Positions 1-5,934 of a DNA stretch of 19,657 nt are shown here, piece after piece (the stretch's first letter is position 1; every line of letters starts with the position of its first letter). The position numbers and the translations under genes are program-made. The notes beneath the pieces were generated by a model. The model did not search any database. It saw only the letters and a list, made by a program, of their open reading frames with translations, and was not told the DNA's origin. Source of the DNA: Candidatus Saccharibacteria bacterium UBA1235 (GTDB lineage: Bacteria > Patescibacteriota > Saccharimonadia > Saccharimonadales > Saccharimonadaceae); assembly GCA_002309075.1 (NCBI GenBank), contig DBWP01000003.1, forward strand, positions 23,613 to 43,269. The letters run 5' to 3'.

Positions 1-68
1 TTAAACAAACAATCTTTTGCTTCGTATTCTGCGATCTTTACCTGTACTTCTGGAATAATCTTTGTCAT
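1..68 (-). CDS. 5' end of an unidentified gene, cut by the window edge
   Basis: On the minus strand an ATG at 68 opens a frame that stays open to base 1, giving 22 complete codons that start MTKIIPEVQVKIAEYEAKD and continue outside the window. A purine-rich stretch, GGGGGAAGAA in the mRNA sense, lies just upstream and can serve as the ribosome binding site. A near-perfect consensus promoter lies at 139-167, so transcription of this frame is well supported. The N-terminus is too short to assign to a family, and I do not recognise it. It is downstream of leuS and on the same strand but has its own promoter. Confidence 0.6.
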   Translation of the reverse strand, partial: MTKIIPEVQVKIAEYEAKDCLF

Positions 69-111
69 TTTTTCTTCCCCCAATCTTTTAATGTACTGTA
101 ATACCTACTCC

Positions 112-133
112 TATCTACTATTTTTAGTAGATA
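112..133 (-). promoter_or_regulatory. Perfect 9-bp hairpin at the predicted 5' end of the transcript
   Basis: Bases 112-120 and 125-133 form a perfect 9-bp inverted repeat around a 4-nt loop (RNA sense UAUCUACUA, AAAA, UAGUAGAUA). With the -10 at 139-144 the predicted +1 is near 132, so the RNA would begin almost exactly with this hairpin. No T-run follows in either direction, so it is not a terminator. It could be a 5' stabilising stem-loop or a DNA operator; the sequence alone does not decide. Confidence 0.55.
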
Positions 134-138
134 ATTCC

Positions 139-167
139 ATTATATCACACTTATGCTAAAATGTCAA
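139..167 (-). promoter_or_regulatory. Consensus sigma70-type promoter
   Basis: In the minus-strand sense, TTGACA (162-167) and TATAAT (139-144) are both exact consensus hexamers separated by exactly 17 bp. GTGTGA precedes the -10, matching the TRTG extended -10 seen elsewhere in the window. It drives the partial gene that starts at 68. Confidence 0.88.
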
Positions 168-179
168 TACTGTTTATGG

Positions 180-2600
180 TTAAACTACGAAATTTAAGAG
201 GTGGGATTTCTTGACAAAAATTGATTTTCTGATGCCATTTGTGGTGTATTTGGCAACTTTTTCGTCGGCGAGGGCGAGAGATTTAATCTTTTCTTCGTCT
301 TCGAGATCTTCGGCATTTACAGTTAATTTGGCGCGAAGTTTACCGTTGATTTGGACAATAATTTCGACCGTATCAGAGGTGAGGTATTTTTCATCCCAGA
401 CTGGCCATTCGTCGTCTGCGCCTAATTTCTCGAGCATTTCAGAGGCGAGATGCGGCGCGAAAGGCTTCAAAAGCTTCGCGAGAGTAATCAAATCTTCCTC
501 TGAAGCACCTTGTTTATAGAGGTCGTTGACGTATTCCATTAAGGCAGCAACGGCGGTGTTGAACTGGCATTTATGAATGTCGGTTGTGACTTTCTTAATC
601 ACTCGATGGCGGATGGCGATGCCGTTTTCTCGGCCCGCGTCCGCTCGGCCCGTCGCCACGGGCGAGCGGCGCTTTTCCTCGCCTTGCCAGGCTCCGGATG
701 ACCTCGAAAAGGCATCATCATCCGCCTTAAACACTAAGTTATAACAGCGATTTAAGAAGCGGTAGACACCACCGACGCTTCTAGGGTCCCAAGCGGCGTC
801 GAGTTCGACTGGACCGATGAACATTTCGTAAGTTCTAAGGGTATCAGCGCCGTAGCCTTCATTAATAACATCGAGCGGATCGATTACGTTCCCCTTAGAC
901 TTAGACATTTTCTTGCCATCTGGGGCGTTAATGTAGCCATGGTAAATTAGTTTTTTGATTGGCTCGCGGAAAGGCAAGAAGCCCTGGTCGGCGAAGAATT
1001 TACACCAAAAACGGATATAGAGAAGGTGGGCGACGGCGTGGTCGGCGCCAACGTAATAATCAACTGGTTCCCAGTATTTAATCGCATCTTTGTCCCAGGC
1101 GGCTTTATCGTCGTGCGGAGAAGCGTAGCGCCAGAGATACCAAGAAGAACAGGCATAACCGTCGAGTGTGTCGGTTTCTCTGGTCATTTCTTCGCCATCG
1201 ATGGTGACTTTGAGCCAATCGGTTGCCTTAGCGAGCGGCGAACGACCGGTATCGTCAGGTTGATAATCTTTAACTTCAGGGTGAATAACAGGAAGTTGGT
1301 CTTCTGGGATTGGATGCGGATCGCCATCTTTATCATAGGCGATAGGAATTGGACAGCCCCAGTAGCGTTGGCGGGAAATGAGCCAGTCACGCATTTTGTA
1401 GGTAATTTTCGGGGTGCCATAGAGGTCGCGGTCAACGAGCTCGGCTTCGACGATTGGTAAATTAAACTTTTCGGCGAATTCGCGGTCGCGGTCGTCATAA
1501 GCTGGAACGGCCATGATAGCACCAGTTCCATATCCCGCGAGGACGTAATCGGCGACGTAAATTGGGATTTTTTCTTTAGTGGCAGGGTTGATTGCGTAAG
1601 AACCGGTAAAGACACCAGTTTTTTCCTTATTTTCTTGACGTTCGATTTCAGATTTTTTAAGGGAAGCGGCTTTATAGGCTAGAACTTCTTCTCTTGTGTC
1701 GTCGGTTAATAGGGCTTCGAGAGATGGATATTCAGGGGCGACAACTAGGAATGTGGCACCTAAAATTGTATCTGGGCGAGTAGTGAAGACCGTAATAGAA
1801 TTTTTGCTCGGCTCTCGGCCCGCGTCCGCTCGGCCCGTCGCCACGGGCGAGCGGCGCTTTTCCTCGCCTTGCCAGGCTCCGGATGACCTCGAATCGAGCA
1901 AAAATTCTATCTCGGCGCCGACTGAGCGGCCGATCCAGTTTTTCTGCATAGTTTTAATCTTTTCTGGCCAGTCGAGGCTGTCGATTTCTTCTAGTAGCTC
2001 ATCTGCGTATTCGGTAATTTTGAAGAACCACTGTTTCATTTTTTTCTTTTCAACTTCGTGGCCGCAGCGCCAGCAATGACCATTTTCAACCTGTTCGTTT
2101 GCTAGTACTGTTTGGTCAACTGGGCACCACCACTGATAAGACTCTTTCTGATAGGCGAGACCTTTTTTATAAAGCTGTAAGAAGCACCACTGGGTCCATT
2201 TATAATATTCTGGGTCGGAAGTGTTAATTTCGCGATCCCAATCAATTGCATAGCCGAGACGTTTAGCTTGTTTTCGGAAATTTTCAATATTAGTTTTCGT
2301 TACATCTTGTGGCGCGGTACCGGTTTTTATTGCGTAATTTTCGGCTGGGAGGCCGAAAGTATCATAGCCGAAAGGACGCATGGTATTAATTTTTTGCTGC
2401 ATAAAGAACCGAGTCAAAACATCGACGATAGTAAAGTTACGAACGTGACCAACGTGAAGCCCGGCGCCAGAAGGGTAAGGGAACATTTCGGCAACCATCA
2501 TTTTTGGAACATTAGGTTCCTCTGTTACCTTGAAAGGTTTTTCCTCTTCCCAGATTTTTTGCCATTTAGCTTCGATTTTGAGTGGTTCGTATCTATCCAT
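180..2600 (-). CDS. leuS: Leucyl-tRNA synthetase with two identical in-frame inserts
   Basis: Class Ia synthetase that charges tRNA-Leu in the cytoplasm; 806 residues. Visible motifs are HVGH (residues 49-52, HIGH class), a zinc site C159, C176 and C179, the editing-domain TTRPDT motif and GTGAIMAVPAYDDRD segment, SSWYLWRY, KMSKS (564-568), and a C-terminal domain ending in KLLNFVV-like residues. The stretch before KMSKS is short, so the leucine-specific domain found in E. coli LeuRS is absent. Residues about 237-263 and 632-657 are the same block, starting SRSSGAWQGEEKRR and ending GRADAGRE, encoded by two identical 81-bp DNA elements. The first lies between the catalytic core and the editing domain, the second at the start of the anticodon-binding helical domain. 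Without them the protein would be about 750 residues. The start MDRYEPLKIEAKW fits the family. There is no Shine-Dalgarno, and a -10 at 2609-2614 puts the ATG almost at +1. Confidence 0.97.
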   Translation of the reverse strand: MDRYEPLKIEAKWQKIWEEEKPFKVTEEPNVPKMMVAEMFPYPSGAGLHVGHVRNFTIVDVLTRFFMQQKINTMRPFGYDTFGLPAENYAIKTGTAPQDVTKTNIENFRKQAKRLGYAIDWDREINTSDPEYYKWTQWCFLQLYKKGLAYQKESYQWWCPVDQTVLANEQVENGHCWRCGHEVEKKKMKQWFFKITEYADELLEEIDSLDWPEKIKTMQKNWIGRSVGAEIEFLLDSRSSGAWQGEEKRRSPVATGRADAGREPSKNSITVFTTRPDTILGATFLVVAPEYPSLEALLTDDTREEVLAYKAASLKKSEIERQENKEKTGVFTGSYAINPATKEKIPIYVADYVLAGYGTGAIMAVPAYDDRDREFAEKFNLPIVEAELVDRDLYGTPKITYKMRDWLISRQRYWGCPIPIAYDKDGDPHPIPEDQLPVIHPEVKDYQPDDTGRSPLAKATDWLKVTIDGEEMTRETDTLDGYACSSWYLWRYASPHDDKAAWDKDAIKYWEPVDYYVGADHAVAHLLYIRFWCKFFADQGFLPFREPIKKLIYHGYINAPDGKKMSKSKGNVIDPLDVINEGYGADTLRTYEMFIGPVELDAAWDPRSVGGVYRFLNRCYNLVFKADDDAFSRSSGAWQGEEKRRSPVATGRADAGRENGIAIRHRVIKKVTTDIHKCQFNTAVAALMEYVNDLYKQGASEEDLITLAKLLKPFAPHLASEMLEKLGADDEWPVWDEKYLTSDTVEIIVQINGKLRAKLTVNAEDLEDEEKIKSLALADEKVAKYTTNGIRKSIFVKKSHLLNFVV
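608..726. repeat. Inverted repeat flanking leuS insert copy A
   Basis: Bases 608-623 (GGCGGATGGCGATGCC) and 711-726 (GGCATCATCATCCGCC) are inverted copies with 14 of 16 positions matching. They enclose the 81-bp element at 628-708 with 4 nt and 2 nt of spacing. The arm sequence is unrelated to the arms of the other copy, so it is not a terminal repeat of the element itself. Confidence 0.75.
628..708. repeat. 81-bp GC-rich coding-tolerant element, copy A
   Basis: All 81 bases are identical to 1813-1893, and the identity stops abruptly at both ends (627 and 709 differ from 1812 and 1894). 59 of 81 bases are G or C, far above the surrounding gene. Inside it, 637-653 and 658-672 form a 15-bp stem with two single-base bulges and a CGCC loop; a smaller GCCT/AGGC stem follows. 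81 is a multiple of three, and the only stop triplet in any frame is one TGA on the plus strand. Translated with leuS it adds residues 632-657. It resembles in-gene palindromic elements, but I cannot name a family. Confidence 0.85.
1795..1910. repeat. Perfect 16-bp inverted repeat flanking leuS insert copy B
   Basis: Bases 1795-1810 (ATAGAATTTTTGCTCG) and 1895-1910 (CGAGCAAAAATTCTAT) are exact reverse complements. They enclose the 81-bp element at 1813-1893 with 2 nt and 1 nt of spacing. In the mRNA the whole 116-nt unit can fold as one long hairpin. These arms are AT-rich and have host-like composition, unlike the GC-rich element between them. Confidence 0.85.
1813..1893. repeat. 81-bp GC-rich coding-tolerant element, copy B
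   Basis: Identical over 81 of 81 bases to copy A, in the same orientation and the same reading phase relative to leuS. It encodes residues 237-262 plus parts of the two flanking codons. The internal bulged hairpin lies at 1822-1857. It separates the GAEIEF strand from ITVFTTRPDT, a junction where LeuRS proteins normally have only about ten variable residues. Confidence 0.85.
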
Positions 2601-2608
2601 AATATATA

Positions 2609-2614
2609 ATTATA
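2609..2614 (-). promoter_or_regulatory. leuS -10 element, near-leaderless start
   Basis: TATAAT in the minus-strand sense lies 8 nt before the leuS ATG, in the 48-nt gap after the glutaredoxin stop. This puts +1 about 2 nt before the start codon. No clear -35 is present at 17 bp, and no Shine-Dalgarno is visible. Read-through from the glutaredoxin promoter is an alternative. Confidence 0.45.
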
Positions 2615-2648
2615 TCATATTATGGCTTAATACAGAGAAAAAAGCAAA

Positions 2649-2846
2649 TTATCTACGGAGCGCTTTTTTGATAGCTGGGCGATCAAATCCGACGATACGT
2701 TCGCCGTTGATTTCAGTGACTGGAACAGTGGCGATTCCTTCAACTTTACGCGCGTCAACCTCTTCATATTCCACGCCGAGTTCGTCGAGCCAATCCATTA
2801 AAGCGTGACAATAAATACAGGTTGGAGTAGTGTAAACTTTTATCAT
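2649..2846 (-). CDS. Small glutaredoxin-like thiol-disulfide oxidoreductase
   Basis: 65 residues in the glutaredoxin fold, a cytoplasmic redox protein. It begins MIKVYTTPTCIYCHALMDWL, with the redox CIYC (CxxC) after the first strand. TVPVTEIN carries the cis-proline TVP motif, and ERIVGFD matches the GG/GFD turn near the C-terminus of the family. The length is at the short end for glutaredoxin or NrdH. NrdH-type proteins reduce ribonucleotide reductase, but no reductase gene is present, so the partner is unknown. It lies 48 nt upstream of leuS on the same strand and is divergent from the methyltransferase gene across 14 nt. No Shine-Dalgarno is visible; the ATG falls at the predicted +1 of a TATAAT box. 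Confidence 0.85.
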   Translation of the reverse strand: MIKVYTTPTCIYCHALMDWLDELGVEYEEVDARKVEGIATVPVTEINGERIVGFDRPAIKKALRR

Positions 2847-2848
2847 GG

Positions 2849-2858
2849 TATAATTATA
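2849..2858. promoter_or_regulatory. Palindromic shared -10 for divergent leaderless genes
   Basis: TATAATTATA equals its own reverse complement, so it gives a TATAAT box on both strands. Exactly 6 nt after each hexamer an ATG begins: 2861 on plus (methyltransferase) and 2846 on minus (glutaredoxin). Both start codons would therefore be at about +1. No good -35 is seen at 17 bp on either side, and neither gene has a Shine-Dalgarno. Confidence 0.6.
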
Positions 2859-2860
2859 GC

Positions 2861-3361
2861 ATGAAATCGGTTATTTTAGTGATGCACAATATTCGGTCGT
2901 GTTATAATGTCGGCGCGATTCTTAGGACAGCGGAAGGCTTTGGCGTTTCTAGGGTTATCCTGTCTGGATATACGCCGCGAGTAAATGATCCGGGACTTTT
3001 GCCGCACCTTCGCGAAAAATTAAATCATGAAATTCATAAAACGGCGCTTGGGACGGAGGAGATGCTGGATATTTATTCGTGTGGTGATATAAAGACAGAG
3101 ATTATAAAACTCAAAAATGAGGGGTGGCAGGTTATTGGATTAGAGAATAATATTGATAAGAAAACCTATTTGCTTGGGAGCTCGGAGCTTAGAGAGGCTT
3201 TGTCGGATAAAATTGTTTTGGTTTTAGGTGAAGAAGTTAATGGAATCGATTATTCGCTCCATGATATAATTGACCTGTTTGTGGAAATCCCGATGAAGGG
3301 ACAAAAAGAGTCATTTAATGTTTCGGTTGCGACTGGCATTGCGCTTTTTGGAATTTTGTGA
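2861..3361 (+). CDS. SpoU/TrmH-family RNA 2'-O-methyltransferase
   Basis: 166-residue SPOUT-fold enzyme expected to transfer a methyl group from S-adenosylmethionine to a ribose 2'-OH in tRNA or rRNA. All three family motifs are visible: motif 1, NIRSCYNVGAILRTAEGFGV (residues 10-29), with the catalytic-type Asn and Arg; motif 2, VLVLGEEVNGID; and motif 3, IPMKGQKESFNVSVATGIA, whose knot binds the cofactor. It lacks the N-terminal L30e-like substrate domain of the longer RlmB/TrmH forms, so the target cannot be named. It opens the plus-strand cluster, apparently leaderless from the palindromic -10, and ends in TGA 38 nt before rpmF. The rpmF promoter probably overlaps its last codons. Confidence 0.9.
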   Translation: MKSVILVMHNIRSCYNVGAILRTAEGFGVSRVILSGYTPRVNDPGLLPHLREKLNHEIHKTALGTEEMLDIYSCGDIKTEIIKLKNEGWQVIGLENNIDKKTYLLGSSELREALSDKIVLVLGEEVNGIDYSLHDIIDLFVEIPMKGQKESFNVSVATGIALFGIL

Positions 3362-3367
3362 TACAAT
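3339..3367 (+). promoter_or_regulatory. Probable rpmF promoter overlapping the methyltransferase end
   Basis: TTGCGC (3339-3344), a 17-bp spacer and TACAAT (3362-3367) give a moderate match to the consensus. The -35 is the weaker part, and read-through from upstream is also possible. Confidence 0.45.
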
Positions 3368-3399
3368 GGCTAAAATTATCTATTAAATTAAGGAGCAAA

Positions 3400-3570
3400 A
3401 TGCCTGAACCTAAAAAACAAAGTAGCCCGAGAAAGACCGGCCTTCGCCGCAGTCATTTACGTCTCGAGCTTGCACGTAGAGTGAACAAAATTTCACCAGT
3501 GAAAGTCTTTGAAACTAAGAAAAAGACCCCAAATCTTAAAGTAAAAACTGTTAAGAAAAAAGAATCATAA
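3400..3570 (+). CDS. rpmF: Ribosomal protein bL32, zinc-free short form
   Basis: 56 residues, large-subunit protein. The N-terminus MPEPKKQSSPRKTGLRRSHL matches the bL32 pattern (MPVPKKR, then RRSH). Many bL32 proteins continue with two CxxC pairs forming a zinc ribbon; this one has no cysteine and ends in a lysine-rich tail, so it is a zinc-independent type. The start at 3400 was chosen because AAGGAG (3390-3395) precedes it; the frame is also open upstream to 3358, but without a bL32-like N-terminus or ribosome site. nusB follows after one base. In many bacteria rpmF leads to plsX, fab genes and rnc; here the same edges enclose nusB and a Nudix gene instead. Confidence 0.88.
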   Translation: MPEPKKQSSPRKTGLRRSHLRLELARRVNKISPVKVFETKKKTPNLKVKTVKKKES

Positions 3571-3571
3571 A

Positions 3572-4114
3572 ATGGCTAGTAATCGACATTTAGGTAGAGT
3601 TATTGTCTTGCAGAGCTTGTACGAATACGAGCTTAGGACCCTCGCGACTGACCCAGAAGTCGATCTTGACGTTATTGTCGCTAAGAATATTGAGCCATAC
3701 GAGAAAACTTTAGGAGATACGGAATTCGTATATAATTTGGCGCGTAATGTGGCCGATAATTTTGAGTCTCTCGATAAAGTTTTACAACCTATGGCGCCAG
3801 AATGGCCAATTAGCTCAATTTCCGCGATAGATCGTAACGTTCTTAGGATGGGCTTATATGAGCTATCAGAATGCAGAGATAAAATTCCGCCAAAGGTAGC
3901 AATTAACGAAGCAGTTGAGCTCGCGAAGGCGTTTGGGTCGGAAAACTCGTCACGTTTTATTAACGGAGTTTTAGGCACGGCGTATAAAGAGCTTGGCATT
4001 AATGAAGAAGAAAAAAATGGATCAAATAGTAAAACGGAGGGCTCTAAGTCTGGAGCCGACGGCGAAGAGGGCATTCAAAGTGCCGGAAGCGCTGCCGACG
4101 GACGAGCAAATTAA
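3572..4114 (+). CDS. nusB: Transcription antitermination factor NusB
   Basis: 180 residues. NusB binds boxA RNA with ribosomal protein S10 (NusE) during antitermination of rRNA operons. The family pattern is clear: ASNRHLGRVIVLQSLYEYEL at the start, ISAIDRNVLRMGLYEL in the middle, KVAINEAVELAKAFGSENSSRFINGVLG near residues 110-140. NusB is normally about 140 residues; the last 30 or so here are Ser/Gly/Ala/Glu-rich low complexity and are overprinted by the start of the Nudix gene in another frame. The gene starts 1 nt after the rpmF stop and has little room for its own Shine-Dalgarno, so translational coupling to rpmF is likely. Confidence 0.93.
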   Translation: MASNRHLGRVIVLQSLYEYELRTLATDPEVDLDVIVAKNIEPYEKTLGDTEFVYNLARNVADNFESLDKVLQPMAPEWPISSISAIDRNVLRMGLYELSECRDKIPPKVAINEAVELAKAFGSENSSRFINGVLGTAYKELGINEEEKNGSNSKTEGSKSGADGEEGIQSAGSAADGRAN

Positions 4115-4607
4115 GGAGTCGCCTCTTAAAAAGCTAACTTCGGCAGTTTTTCGGAAGAAAACTGCGATTCAGGAGATCGTAAGAGAGCCGACTTCGGGCG
4201 GGATTGTTTTTCGCCTGACGCCTGACGAAAAGGATATCGAAGTTCTTTTGATTCAAGATTCTAAGGGGCGCTGGACAATTCCAAAAGGCCATATCGAGCC
4301 AGGCGAAACAGCGAAAATGACGGCGCGGCGCGAGATCGAGGAAGAAACTGGGCTTAGGAATTTTTCCGTGCTTTCTTGGCTTGGGAAAATTCATTTTAAA
4401 TATCGCCGAGCAGATAAGTTGGTTTTGATGACGACGCAGATTTATTTAGTGCAGGCGCTGGATGCTAAAGAGATGCCGACGGGCGAAAAATGGATGAAGG
4501 GGATTTCTTGGTTCCCGTTTGCGAAGGCGCTTGATTTGATTGAATATGAAGATATTGAAAAGTTAATGTTAATTGCGAAGAAAAAAATTCGCGCAGGGGA
4601 ATTTTAA
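4017..4607 (+). CDS. Nudix hydrolase
   Basis: 196 residues from the chosen start. The Nudix box is exact: G91, E97, R105-E106, E109-E110 and G112 fit GX5EX7REUXEEXGU, with the glutamates binding the metal that hydrolyses a nucleoside diphosphate linked to another moiety. WTIPKGHIEPGE and the GGIVFR strand before it recall the Ap4A-hydrolase/MutT-like branch, but the substrate cannot be read from sequence. Residues 1-55 are a basic extension before the domain. The start is uncertain: ATG 4017 has GAAGAAG 6 nt upstream, ATG 4002 is also possible, and TTG 3993 less so. Any of these makes an overlap of about 100 bp with nusB. The stop codon overlaps the rnc Shine-Dalgarno. Confidence 0.88.
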   Translation: MDQIVKRRALSLEPTAKRAFKVPEALPTDEQIKESPLKKLTSAVFRKKTAIQEIVREPTSGGIVFRLTPDEKDIEVLLIQDSKGRWTIPKGHIEPGETAKMTARREIEEETGLRNFSVLSWLGKIHFKYRRADKLVLMTTQIYLVQALDAKEMPTGEKWMKGISWFPFAKALDLIEYEDIEKLMLIAKKKIRAGEF

Positions 4608-4616
4608 GGAGGGCTA

Positions 4617-5321
4617 ATGGACTTGACACCATATAAAGAATTCGCGAAAGAAAAGTTAGGATTTGAATTTAATGATATTTCGCTTCTCGTGACGGCTTTA
4701 ACGCATCGAAGCTATGTGAATGAACATCGGGGAAGCGTGAAAGAACATAATGAGAGATTGGAATTTTTAGGAGATGCAGTTTTAGAGCTAGTTTCTTCGG
4801 ATTTTTTGTATCGAAACTACAACGAACCTGAGGGAATTATGACGGCGCTTCGGGCGGCGCTGGTTCGAACAGAGTCGATCGGTGATGCTGGGAAGAAGCT
4901 AGGCTATGAGCCTTTAGTGCGTTTATCGCATGGGGAAAAACACGGTTCGGAACGAGCGCATGATGTGATTTTGGCGGATTGTTTTGAGGCGGTGATCGGG
5001 GCGATTTATCTGGATCAGGGTTATGATGCGGCGCGAGATTTTATCGCGAAGCATATTTTGGTGAAAATCGATACGATTTTAGAGGAAGGGACTTGGCGGG
5101 ATCCGAAGTCTTATGTCCAGGAGCTTGCGCAGAAGATTGATGCTGCGACGCCGGTTTATCACACTCTATCTGAGGATGGGCCAGATCATGATAAAACCTT
5201 TAAGGTTGGGCTTTTCGTGAACAATGTTTTAAAGAGTACAGGGGAAGGACATTCGAAACAAGAGGCGCAAACAGAGGCGGCGCGAGTGGCGGTTAAGATG
5301 TATCGCCAGATGGAGAAATAG
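4617..5321 (+). CDS. rnc: Ribonuclease III
   Basis: 234 residues, about the usual length. It cleaves double-stranded RNA in rRNA maturation and mRNA decay. The RNase III signature NERLEFLGDAVLE is at residues 45-57, with metal-binding E49 and D53, and the second catalytic pair D121 and E124 lies in LADCFEAVIGAIYLD. A C-terminal double-stranded RNA-binding domain follows from about residue 165 (DPKSYVQELAQK, then HSKQEAQTEAARVAV). The strong Shine-Dalgarno AAGGAGG (4606-4612) overlaps the Nudix stop codon, so the two are co-transcribed and probably translationally coupled. A new promoter begins 8 nt after the stop, and I see no terminator between. Confidence 0.97.
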   Translation: MDLTPYKEFAKEKLGFEFNDISLLVTALTHRSYVNEHRGSVKEHNERLEFLGDAVLELVSSDFLYRNYNEPEGIMTALRAALVRTESIGDAGKKLGYEPLVRLSHGEKHGSERAHDVILADCFEAVIGAIYLDQGYDAARDFIAKHILVKIDTILEEGTWRDPKSYVQELAQKIDAATPVYHTLSEDGPDHDKTFKVGLFVNNVLKSTGEGHSKQEAQTEAARVAVKMYRQMEK

Positions 5322-5328
5322 GTTATAC

Positions 5329-5357
5329 TTGACTTTTTAGGCGGAGTGTGCTATAAT
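5329..5357 (+). promoter_or_regulatory. Strong promoter for the 171-residue unknown gene
   Basis: TTGACT (5329-5334), 17-bp spacer, TATAAT (5352-5357), with GTGTGC immediately before the -10 (TRTG extended form). Predicted +1 is near 5364. Confidence 0.85.
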
Positions 5358-5371
5358 TAAAAGAGTAATAG

Positions 5372-5383
5372 TACGTTAACGTA
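5372..5383. promoter_or_regulatory. 12-bp palindrome, possible operator
   Basis: TACGTTAACGTA is a perfect 12-bp palindrome about 8-19 nt downstream of the predicted +1. The position suits a repressor site. No regulator gene is nearby, so this is a suggestion only. Confidence 0.35.
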
Positions 5384-5412
5384 GTCTTGACATTATATAG
5401 GGGGTGAAGTTT

Positions 5413-5928
5413 ATGTCAGACAACTATCAATTTGAAGAAAAGGATGATCCTAGAACTTGGGGAGATGAACTGAGTCCGGATTGTGAAGGAAAAGAGCCGG
5501 AAATCCCACAAGAAGAATGGGATGTGACGGTTCTAGAGTATTTAGGCGAGCTTAAGAATCTAATTGATGCTTGCGGGAATGTTTCGTATTTTTGGAATAT
5601 GAGAAATTTCACAAAAGCGGGCGTTAATAAGGCAAAGATGATAGCGGCGGCTTATCAGCATGATGTTCGTTATTATGACGAGCAGCTTCGTGAGTGGAGA
5701 GTGAAGGCAAAAAGATCTTTTGTCGTGCTTAAAACACTTGCTGGGAAACTGGGCTATGATATGCCGGGACAAAGAGTTCTCCTAAATGATCTTACTCTGT
5801 CTAAAGACAAGAGAGACGCGTACAAGGCTTATTTAAAAACTTGTGAGAAAAATCGTGTTTCGATATCCTTTGACGAGCTTGAGGCGAAGTATCATAAGAG
5901 AATACTAAAGCGTTCAAGAAAAAGATAG
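5413..5928 (+). CDS. Unknown 171-residue soluble protein
   Basis: I do not recognise this protein. It begins MSDNYQFEEKDDPRTWGDEL, with an acidic first 45 residues, then a probably alpha-helical middle rich in Tyr, Trp and Arg (EWDVTVLEYLGELKNLIDAC, YYDEQLREWRVKAKRSFVVL), and ends strongly basic (KRILKRSRKR). No signal peptide or membrane segment is evident. ATG 5413 was preferred over the upstream in-frame GTG 5404 because that GTG lies inside the Shine-Dalgarno region GGGGGTGA. It is a single-gene unit with a strong promoter, a palindrome in its leader and a good terminator. The basic tail could suit nucleic-acid binding, but that is only a guess. Confidence 0.85.
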   Translation: MSDNYQFEEKDDPRTWGDELSPDCEGKEPEIPQEEWDVTVLEYLGELKNLIDACGNVSYFWNMRNFTKAGVNKAKMIAAAYQHDVRYYDEQLREWRVKAKRSFVVLKTLAGKLGYDMPGQRVLLNDLTLSKDKRDAYKAYLKTCEKNRVSISFDELEAKYHKRILKRSRKR

Positions 5929-5934
5929 AATGAG

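Noticed and set aside
112..133. Hairpin after leuS as a terminator
   Set aside because: No T-run follows on either strand, and it lies downstream of a promoter at the predicted start of the next transcript.
628..708. leuS inserts as inteins or introns
   Set aside because: 81 bp is far too small for an intein or self-splicing intron, there are no splice-motif residues, and the frame is open.
211..2079. Long plus-strand frames opposite leuS (for example 1026-1460 and 1696-2079)
   Set aside because: They are antisense to a complete LeuRS with all family motifs, have no ribosome sites, and their translations look like nothing known. The frame at 1696-2079 stays open partly because the 81-bp insert is itself stop-free.
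3359..3361. Possible recoded UGA (Gly) at the methyltransferase stop, as in Gracilibacteria and Absconditabacteria
   Set aside because: The protein is complete at this TGA, and no conserved position in any gene here needs TGA as Gly. Read-through would add only four codons.
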